Assembly (NCBI RefSeq): GCF_030272615.1
Contig: NC_081405.1
Coordinates: forward strand, 27,232,272 to 27,296,271
Origin: Cryptomeria japonica
Lineage: Eukaryota > Streptophyta > Pinopsida > Cupressales > Cupressaceae
Direction of reading: 5' to 3'
DNA: 64,000 bases
Part shown: positions 56,351 through 64,000 of the stretch, piece by piece
Layout of the letters: the number at the start of each line of letters is the position of its first letter
Numbering within the stretch: position 1 is the stretch's first letter
The notes under the pieces: model-generated
The model's database searches: none
Told to the model about the DNA's origin: nothing
The model's input: only the letters and a program-made list of their open reading frames with translations
Program-made: the position numbers and the translations under genes

Positions 56351-58500
56351 AGTTATATTATGCCAAAGTTCTTGTTTCTTAGTGAGCACCTAGTTATGCT
56401 GAGGTTTTTGCTGCTAGATCCAGACACAGTTAGACATAGATAGAGAGTCGAGGGGTTACAGGTCCACTTCGCAGAGATCACTTAGCTAGGGATCCAAGAA
56501 AAGGGTCGTCAAGTGGTGGATCTAGACCTACAACATCCAGAGAGAGTTCTGCACATCACCCCTCTTGATACACTGATATGTCACACATTTGATTTTGTAT
56601 ACACTTTGTGATGAGAAATTGATGATCCTACGATGTATTTTTTTTGTAATTTATCTCCAATATTTTTGGGATATCATTGTACATTGGACCTCAATTATAT
56701 TTTATTTTTATATGAGATGCAGCCTACTTGATTGTGTCACTTGCTTATGATGTCATGGATGCAGTTATTGACATGGCTATGCATTTCCTTTCTATATGTT
56801 TGCATTTTCTTTATATGTTCTATATGATTTTATGATATGCAGTTATGTTCATGAGTATGCCTTTACCTACTATATGATGATGTAGTTTATGATTTTGATT
56901 GATGATGATATGCAATGCATGATGGATCTACTTGAGATGTTTATACTTATGAATGAATGATGCAATGATTTTATATGCTTATGTTACATGAATGATGAGA
57001 TGGTTCTATATGCTTATGTTACATGAATGATGTAATGGTTCTATATGCAATGCAATGATGATATATAATATGTTTTTATGCTTATGATAGATGTAGATGA
57101 TTCCTATTGGATGAATGTGCAGTGATTCTATATTTGATTATGTATGTATAATTATGGTTAATGATTTTATATACCTTGTGATGCAATGAAATGAGATGTT
57201 ATTCTATATGATTTTTCCTATGCAGTGGATGTAAAATGCAATGCAAATGATGCTATGATAATGATGTACAAAATGAGATGTATGGGTTAACCAAACGACT
57301 GAATGATTTATTATATGCTGATGAAATGCAATACAATGAAATGTATGGATCTAAAATGCAGGATGGATGAATTGCTTGATTTCGTTGCTATCCAATATAC
57401 TCAATCACTTAATAAGAAGGATAACACATATTTGAAGCCTTCAGCCTTGGAAAAGTGTGCATCAAGCATACTTATGTGAAATGCAATCTACTCTACATAT
57501 GCAAATGCTAATTAAATGCAATGTTGTGGTCGTGATCAGACCAGTCATGTGATCATGCTTTTTATCATCATTAAGCCTTTAAAATGTGGCAAGTGAGTGC
57601 AAACATCGATGGTATAATTGAACCATGATGACCTGAGTATTGTTTACCTAGGTTTTGATATTGGGAGAACACAAGAATTAAGGTATAATTGAACCATGAT
57701 GACTTGAGTGTTGTTCGCGTTCAACAGACATAAGTTAATCATCTTCTTATGCAAATCTGAAATGTCATCGATGATGCATTATAGATCATGTCCTACGGCA
57801 AATTTGGAGAGTATAAATGATTAACTAATAGACAGAAGAAAGAAAATGTCATGCTCCTTCCTTGTTCCTCTAGTTCAAGACATCCTTGAGTAACTCAAGA
57901 GGCATGATTTTAAAAATCAAATACAATTGAACATTCTTGACAAAGTGTGTAAAACCATGTTTCCAAAGATATCATCCATTGAATTTTGTTTCAGCGATGT
58001 TGAGTTTTAATGTGATACTTGATAAAGTCGATCGATGTTCTATGTTGTGCGTCTAGATTTTGTTGCACGAGTGTAGTCTCACTATTGTTTCACTTATTGT
58101 GTTTAAAATCGAATGTGTATTTTTTGCCCCTAGCGAGGTTTAGGATTTGCCCCCAGTCTAGAAACAAAATTATTATGGATATATATGATGATCCAAGTCA
58201 TGGTAAGATGTCGAAGCTTGATTTTGTACAAAGGCTTTTTATAATGGATATATACAAATGTGACGAATGGTTGTAGAAAGAAAGCATGAACTCCTAGATG
58301 GAAGAGCCAACTGACAGAAAGTGTCTATTGCTAGGTTTTCACCATATGTGTTTATTACACTTTTCCCATATCTGATTTTTTTTATTTTTCACTGTTTTCG
58401 CGGTTTTTTGTACTTTCTTCTTTTTTGCTCTTTTTTTTTGGATTTTCTGCTTTTGCACTTTTTGGGGAATTTTTGCTTTTTCATTGTTTTGGGATTTTTT
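56351..58500. other. Gypsy-B noncoding region, ATG-rich with short tandem repeats
   Basis: Between 56,945 and 57,050 a 37-bp word around tatatgcttatgttacatgaatgatg is repeated in tandem, and the flanks are rich in gatgcaatg words to about 57,380. The region parallels 42,950-44,560 of Gypsy-A. From 58,330 to 58,500, T-rich plus-strand sequence gives a Lys-rich minus-strand reading that may be the end of pol. Confidence 0.55.
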
Positions 58501-58658
58501 GCATTTTCAACCATAGAACTTCTTAAGATGCATAGTATTGATGGGTTCATCGAGCCAGTCACCTTCTAGCATTGATAATTTATATGCGTCGAACCCATAT
58601 GCAACAACCACAACAAAAGGACCTAACTAGTTTGGTTCAAATTTCCCCTTTTTCTCAC
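58501..58658 (-). pseudogene. Gypsy-B integrase tail, distal part
   Basis: Minus strand: EKKGKFEPN, a TAG, then LGPFVVVVAYGFDAYKLSM and EPINTMHLKKFYG, the C-terminal end of a Ty3/Gypsy integrase. The TAG stands at the same Trp position as in Gypsy-A (44,684). It is separated from the rest of integrase by Copia-3; across the CTCAC duplication the frame joins without a break. Confidence 0.85.
58654..58658. repeat. Copia-3 target site duplication, left
   Basis: CTCAC, repeated exactly at 63,537-63,541. Confidence 0.95.
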
Positions 58659-59119
58659 TGTTGGTGTAATTAATTATTCATGTTGGATATTATTACACCT
58701 TACTTAAATTTACTTAGGATAATGCATTTCATAGTAGTTTGGGTATGAGACACTTGGGTGTTTGTGCCACATTGGGATAGTGTGTGTAGGAGAATTTCCA
58801 CCTTTTGTGGTTTTATCTTGTTGTTACATTCCACATTCACTGGGTGATCCACCTCATGCAAAATATTATATTGTTTCTCCTACCTACCACACCTATTTCC
58901 TACCTACCCTTATTTCCTATTGAGCCACATGTCATGTTTGTGTGCTCACATATCCATATAGCCTTGCCTATATAAGCAGGCTCATATTCATTGTATGTAA
59001 TGATTGATGATCCAGTTGATCAGTATTTTCATATTGATAGAATACAGTTTATTCCTATCATCTATTTTGTCTCTCTATTTTACCTTTCATTGAGCTCTTG
59101 ATTTTGGCAAAATCTCACA
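58659..59119 (+). repeat. Copia-3 5' LTR
   Basis: 461 bp, TGTTGGTG to CTCACA. TATA box CTATATAAG at 58,968-58,976. Same family as the solo LTR at 3,324-3,766. Confidence 0.95.
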
Positions 59120-59132
59120 TGGTATCAGAGCC
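59120..59132 (+). other. Copia-3 primer-binding site
   Basis: TGGTATCAGAGCC directly after the LTR, matching the initiator-tRNA-Met complement. Confidence 0.95.
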
Positions 59133-60635
59133 ATTAAAGTGTCTTTGATTAGTCATTTTGAAGGCTTCAATTTTTGGATCTAAGGAGGTGCTATTTTTGG
59201 GGGCATCGTACAACAATTTGGACATCACGGTTGCGTTCGGGAGGTCGTTTCCATAAATTTTGACTATAAAGTCGGCCTATTTTGGTGAGAGAAACAAATT
59301 CGCCAATTTTGCTATATTTATACGAATATTTTATTTTTGTTAAGTGGTTTTTAAAAAACAAAAAATCAAAGAGTTGTTATTGGGGGGTCCGCAGACCCCC
59401 CCATACTCTATCTCACTTGCAGCTTTGTGTAGGGTTGTACCTTGTGCTGGGTCGTGCTCTTCACTGGCAGCTTTTCCTGTCGGCGGCCCCGCCCATGCAG
59501 CTTTTCCTGTCGGCGGCCCCGCCCATGCAGCTTTTCCTATCACCATTTCTGTCGCTGACGAACCTTCCTCTCGACCTCAACCCTTTCGACTATAGCTGGT
59601 TTTCGATGACCTCTAAAATCTCACTATCAACCACTGACGGTGACTTGCCGACCACCGCCGGTGACCTGCAAACTCTCGTTGTCGATCACCGACGGCGACC
59701 TGCCAACCCCCGCCGACAACTACACCTTCGGTCGCCCTGTCACACACACCAGTTCTGCCACATAGACTGCCACGTAGGCCCGCCAACTCACCTACCAATC
59801 AACACTCTGTATAGTGCCACTTGTACTTCCACGTCAACTTTCATACCTCTGCCACGTGTCAGGTTGGTTATCGCCACTATATTGTCTGTACTGTACTAAT
59901 GTTGAATGGGCAGGGAGGCAAAAAAATTCGATGGCCAAATGGGCATCAAATTAAAGCCCGTCATTTTCTGATGTTGGTGCCACGTCATCAGTATTTTGAA
60001 ATTTTTTGACCCCCTCTTCATTTGGCTTTTTGATTTCGCAGTCATACTTCAGGAGGCCGTATCTTGCTCATTTTGGCTCCTTTTTTGGTGCAATTGTTTT
60101 TGAAATGGGCTAGAATTTTGTGCTCTTCGTAGTGGTGGAGGAATTTTCTGATTTTGATGGATGGATTTTTCAGAATTTGCAGATCTTCATGACTGTACCT
60201 ATCTAATCATCAATTTTGCAACTTCAGAGGCTTCGTTTGGGGTCATACGACCTCCTTTTCAAGTGTCATTTTTTTGAAAGTGCATAATTTTTTGTCTACT
60301 TTCATTATCTACCATTTGTTTGCAGTGATTTTGAGTAGAAATTGTACTTTCAGTATTTGGTCATTTTTGGCCTATTTGGTACATGTATTTCGCTTGGATC
60401 TCAGTTTAGATCACTAGCAGTATTTGTTGAAGTCTCTTATATCTCATTTGAGAAGTTGTAAAATTGAAATAAGAAGTCCACCCTGCCTTGTTTTGCAAGT
60501 GGCCCATTGTATATGCACTAAGTATAAAGTGCCAAATCATCATTTTTGTGGGGGGGCTTTCTTGATTGAGTATTTTGGGGGGGTGTCTTGTGTGATTGTG
60601 CCTCTCTCTATCTTGTGTTTTTTCATTTTGGTGCT
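59133..60635 (+). other. Copia-3 long leader with GC-rich block and 30-bp repeat
   Basis: 1.5 kb before gag, unusually long for an element of this size. From 59,380 to 59,900 it is GC-rich and open in one frame (59,282-59,899, 205 codons). It has a 30-bp direct repeat (59,468-59,497 and 59,498-59,527, plus a partial third copy) and repeated gacggcgacctgcc-like words near 59,635-59,710. No recognised protein. It may be captured foreign sequence or a structured leader. Confidence 0.6.
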
Positions 60636-61610
60636 ATGGGTTCTCCTAAGTTTCCACTTTTAACTCCTCATAATTATGCTACATGGAAGATTAAGTCTTA
60701 GAGTAAACTAATGGAAAAAGGATCCATTCATTATGTAAATGGAACTATTACAACACCACTTGATCCTAAGGCTGATCCTAATGCTCAGATTGAATGGCTC
60801 ACTAAGAATGCTATGGCACTTGGAACTCTTAGAAAGTATGTATCAGATGACCTCATTTTTCACATTGAGAAGTGTACAACAATTAAAGAGGCTTGGGATA
60901 TTTTTGAGAAATTGTATGGTCCAGTTGATGAGATTAAGGGCTACAAGCTTGATAGTGAACTCAAAACTTTGGATCCCAAGGATTTTGATACAATCCAATA
61001 TTATGTCACAAAACAAATTGAGCTAAGAGAAAAGCTAAAGGATTGTGGAATTGACAAAAATGATGCTAAATTGGTTTATAACTTGTTGGACAAGCTTCCT
61101 TCAGAGTATGCATCCTTTGTATGTAGATTTCACACCCATAGGTTAGCTCAAGGTTCCTCTTACACTTATCCCTCATTTGATTCATTCACGAAGATGTTGA
61201 TACTTGAGGAATCTAAGTTGACCAAGATGGGGATTCTCAAATCTTCAAAGTCACAAGCTTTGGTGGCTAACAAAGGGAATCAAAGCAATCAAGGAAAAGG
61301 AAAGAATCAAAAGCAATCTAAGTCAAAACCACAACAAGATGGAGCACAATCATCCTCTCCACAACAAGGTGATTCACTATTCTCACCTAAGAGGAAATCC
61401 TATAAGGACATTATTTTTTGTGCATATTTCAAGAAGTTAGGACATGATGAGCAACATTGTTACAAGAAGGATATTGATGAGTTGAAGCATCTTCTTGAGA
61501 AGAACAAAATCAACCTACCTTCTAGAATGCCTACATCGGCTTCTTCCAAGGATAAGGATAAAGGAAAGGATCACTCTTTTGGGACAGATAAAGGAAAGGG
61601 ACAAGCTCTT
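60636..61610 (+). pseudogene. Copia-3 gag
   Basis: ATG at 60,636 opens MGSPKFPLLTPHNYATWKIK. A TAG at 60,699-60,701 interrupts it, and the frame continues from 60,702 without further breaks to the protease. UBN2-type gag words are clear: NAMALGTLRKYVSDDLIFHI, EAWDIFEKLYGPVDEIKGYK, LVYNLLDKLPSEYASFVCRF and MLILEESKLTKMGILKSSKS. A Gln/Lys/Ser-rich linker precedes the knuckle CAYFKKLGHDEQHC, in which the second Cys is Phe. Gag normally packages the RNA. This one retains most of its length and could be functional but for the early stop and the knuckle change. Confidence 0.9.
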
Positions 61611-62054
61611 TGTGCTACTTCAAGTCATGATTCAGGGAGATGGCTTCTAGATTCAGGGGCTTCTCATCATATGGTATCTTTGCAGTCTATGTTCTCTTCA
61701 TTTGAGCCTTGCCACATGCCGTAGATTTTGATGGGAAATCATACATACATGGATGTGATTGGGAAAGGATCTATTGCCATTGGGGATAACTCCTTCAATG
61801 ATGTGTTGTGTGTACCCCACTTGACAAACAATCTTCTTTCCATCTATCAAATCACACATGAGGCAACTATGAAAATTGTGGAGTGCACACTTGATTTAGT
61901 TATCATTAGAGACTTGGAGACTAGAGCTATCATTGTGACAAGGCGGTTGATCATGCATCTCAGTTGTACTCTTTTTCACATTTTGGTCCTATTGATGAGG
62001 TTGATTCTTCCTATGTTGATGATTCAGATTTTGAGGAGAACTTTGGGTACTTGA
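61611..62054 (+). pseudogene. Copia-3 protease and linker
   Basis: Active site RWLLDSGASHHMVSL near 61,640, then a TAG at 61,722-61,724. In the same frame follow GNHTYMDVIGKGSIAI, DVLCVPHLTNNLLSIYQ and LVIIRDLETRAIIVT, the protease end and the linker that normally leads to integrase. Just before 61,964 the sense frame shifts, because the usual LYSFSHFGP word continues in the next frame. Confidence 0.85.
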
Positions 62055-62854
62055 ACTTGGGGATTCTCACATGTGACCTCATTCTTGAGACTTCTATTTC
62101 ATCTCCTGCTCTTGATATCACACCACCTATTGCACCTGATAATGTAGCTAGTGCGATAATTTTGCCTTCTTGTGATTCAGTGAAGAAGGATATTTCATGT
62201 CTTCCAGGTTCAGTTCATTGGGATGACTACTTGATAGACATTGCAAGATTGTTTATGGAGTCCTACATTGCAGATTTGGGAGACATCATTGATGACATTC
62301 ATCTTCTCTTTGATGAATATGATCCTTCTTCAATTTTTGCGAGGGAACACTCTAACCCTCTTGTGCATTCTCTACATGATCATTTTTTTGAGGTTGACAT
62401 GATTGTGGATACTTTCGTACGGTAGTTGGAGGAGGTCTCTTTATTCTTTGAGGAGACATGTGAGTCTTTGGAACTTGTTCTACTTTCTTCTCCATCAGAT
62501 CTTGGAGTACCTTTTTTAGTAGTGTGGAGAAGTTTACCGCCTTTGGAGGGGGTATCTTTCAACATCGACATGGGGACACTTGAGAAGTTTTCAGAGATTC
62601 CATTCATCATGATTATTTTTCCTACATCTTCCCTTCATGATTGGGGAGACTTCATGGATACACCTTTGGTTTTGTTTCTTCCGAAGGGGAGGAATGTTGT
62701 TCGATGTTCATGGAGTAGTTTCTTCATACATCATCGAGCTTCTACCATTGGTGCAGATTCTACATTGAGGGAGGGCTACCTAGCTTCTCTTCTTCTCTCA
62801 TATGGGGGGGACTTTTTCCTCACATGTGGTTTTCTTCCTCACATGCTTCTATGA
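61955..62854 (+). pseudogene. Copia-3 unrecognised C-terminal segment in place of integrase-RT
   Basis: I do not recognise this segment. After LYSFSHFGP the frame stays open for about 300 codons with a single TAG at 62,423-62,425. The composition is acidic and rich in Leu, Phe and Ser (for example DEVDSSYVDDSDFEENFGYL, DIIDDIHLLFDEYDPSSIF, VSLFFEETCESLELVLLSSP, STLREGYLASLLLSYGGDFF). No HHCC, DDE, YVDD or RNase H motif is present. About 220 noncoding bases then lead to the purine tract. It may be a foreign coding sequence fused to gag-protease, or noncoding DNA that happens to be open; the long open run favours coding. Confidence 0.55.
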
Positions 62855-63067
62855 GAGTTCTCTTTGTATAGTTTTCATCTCTCTTTTGGGGGAGGTTTTT
62901 TCCCATTGGGTTTTTCACTCTTTCCCCACTTTGTGAGAGATTTCATTGCATTGGTTTGCATGCATTTGCATTTGTACATGGGTACCTAACATGGTCTAGT
63001 AGTCAAGACCCATCTTGCATTGCTTAGTTGCATTGTAGACTTAAGTGCATTCTGCTAAGTTTCACTT

Positions 63068-63076
63068 AAGGGGGGG
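63068..63076 (+). other. Copia-3 polypurine tract
   Basis: aaggggggg-type purine run immediately before the 3' LTR; primes plus-strand synthesis. Confidence 0.9.
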
Positions 63077-63536
63077 TGTTGGTGTAATTAATTATTCATG
63101 TTGGATATTATTACACCTTACTTAAGTTTACTTAGGATAATGCATTTCATAGTAGTTTGGGTATGAGACACTTGGGTGTTTGTGCCACATTGGGATAGTG
63201 TGTGTAGGAGAATTTCCACATTTTGTGGTCTTATCTTGTTGTTACATTCCACATTCGTGGGTGATCCACCTCATGTGGAATATTATATGGTTTCTCCTAC
63301 CTCCCACACCTATTTCCTACCTACCCTTGTTTCCTATTGAGCCACATGTCATGTTTGGGTGCTCACATATCCATATAGCATTCTCTATATAAGAAGGCTC
63401 ATATTCATTGTATGTAACGATTGATGATTCAATTGATTAGTAATTTCATATTGATAGAATACAATTTATCCCTATCATCTATTTTGTCTCTCTATTGTAC
63501 TTTTCATTGAGCTCTTGAACTTGGCAAAATCTCACA
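63077..63536 (+). repeat. Copia-3 3' LTR
   Basis: 460 bp, TGTTGGTG to CTCACA, TATA box CTATATAAG at 63,385-63,393, followed by CTCAC. Confidence 0.95.
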
Positions 63537-64000
63537 CTCACAATCATGTTCGTTATGTGGATTTTCCCTTAGTACTATATCTCCTAGTTGGAACACTCGA
63601 GGTTTAATTTGTGATTGTAACTCCTTGCCATCCTTTGTTGATATGCCTTCAAGTGATCAGAAGTATTTTGGCGATGCTCTTGTAGCAACTCAAGTTTGTA
63701 CAATCTAGATACCTGTTGTTCTTCATCTGGAATGAACCCTTTCAATGATACTCATAGAGAAGGTATCTCTACTTCAATAGGTAAGATTGCCTATGATCCA
63801 TACATAAGACAATATGTTGTTGCCTTAGTGGGTGTACGGATACTAGTATGGTAAGCCCATAAAGAAGGATTCAGTTGGACATGCCAATCCCTACCACCCT
63901 CATTAACTGTCTTTTTTAGGATTTTCAAGATAGTTTTGTTTGTTGCTTCAACTTGACCATTCCCCTAAGGATAGTATGGCGTGGAGAATCTATGTTGGAT
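63537..64000 (-). pseudogene. Gypsy-B integrase, core end and C-terminal part
   Basis: Minus strand from the window edge: HRFSTPYYP, TAG, GNGQVEATNKTILKILKK (region of the catalytic Glu), RDWHVQLNPSLWAYHTSIRT, PTKATTYCLMYGS, TAG, AILPIEVEIPSL, TGA, VSLKGFIPDEEQQVSRLYKL, HLKAYQQRMARSYNHKL, then a frameshift and REN-like text up to the Copia-3 site. The stops fit CAG to TAG and CGA to TGA. This is a Ty3/Gypsy integrase whose upstream part lies outside the window. Confidence 0.85.

Larger units (their letters stand above)
58659..63536 (+). mobile_element. Copia-3, non-autonomous Ty1/Copia-type element
   Basis: 4,878 bp with LTRs of 461 and 460 bp (about 27 differences by eye, near 94% identity), initiator-Met primer site, polypurine tract and perfect CTCAC target duplications. 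The interior has gag and protease coding sequence but no integrase, RT or RNase H. In their place is an unrecognised coding segment of about 300 codons. It must have been moved by proteins of another Copia element. It lies inside the Gypsy-B integrase gene, so it is younger than that copy. Confidence 0.95.

Noticed and set aside
59282-59899. 205-codon frame in the Copia-3 leader as a gene
   Set aside because: It contains a 30-bp tandem repeat, has no motif and lies between primer site and gag. Kept only as an observation.
62380-62610. Minus-strand Ser/Lys-rich frame in Copia-3
   Set aside because: Antisense shadow of the sense-strand open segment.

Overview
This window is plant nuclear DNA made almost entirely of LTR retrotransposons. 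I see no intact host gene, rRNA gene, tRNA gene or CRISPR array. The mix of nested Ty1/Copia and Ty3/Gypsy elements, long (2.5 kb) LTRs, plant-type initiator-tRNA-Met primer sites, a plant mobile domain (PMD) coding segment and a plant LINE fragment points to a large seed-plant genome. A gymnosperm is plausible, but the sequence alone does not prove it.

Layout. 1-3.3 kb: AT-rich spacer with a 5'-truncated LINE fragment (minus). 3.3-3.8 kb: solo LTR of Copia family 3 with perfect 5-bp target duplications. 4.9-5.9 kb and 13.9-14.6 kb: related old Gypsy-type LTR pieces flanking a decayed full-length Copia (Copia-1, 6,427-13,934) that carries a near-perfect 124-bp inverted duplication. 14.6-19.4 kb: half a Copia LTR abutting a decayed minus-strand Gypsy (Gypsy-2). 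19.6-30.85 kb: an unrecognised minus-strand coding unit of about 1,200 codons, split in frame by a well-preserved Copia (Copia-2, 20,395-28,027, target duplication ATGGT). 31.2-32.7 kb: degenerate tandem array just upstream of that unit. 33.05-35.4 kb: two Gypsy-type LTRs head to head, forming a large inverted repeat. 36.4-38.3 kb: tandem duplication of 0.92 kb. 38.7-53.2 kb: a minus-strand Gypsy (Gypsy-A) with 2.5-kb repeats at its ends, a single-frame gag-protease ORF fused to an integrase tail, and an antisense PMD exon with two minisatellites. 53.2-54.9 kb: a further LTR start and a Copia RT/RNase H fragment. 54.9-64 kb: a second Gypsy copy (Gypsy-B) with the C-terminal half of an antisense PMD gene. 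Its integrase is split by a non-autonomous Copia (Copia-3, 58,659-63,536, target duplication CTCAC), which has gag and protease but an unrecognised coding segment where integrase, RT and RNase H should be.

Common thread. Most inactivating changes are single transitions (CAG to TAG, CGA to TGA, TGG to TAG or TGA), as expected from deamination of methylated cytosines in silenced plant elements. LTR comparisons by eye suggest this order of insertion: Copia-1 oldest, Copia-3 and Copia-2 in the middle (about 94-95% LTR identity), Gypsy-A youngest (about 97-98% where compared). The most novel items are the unrecognised 1,200-codon unit with its upstream array, the extra coding segment of Copia-3, and the antisense PMD genes carried by the Gypsy copies. 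All calls come from reading the sequence; no database search was made.
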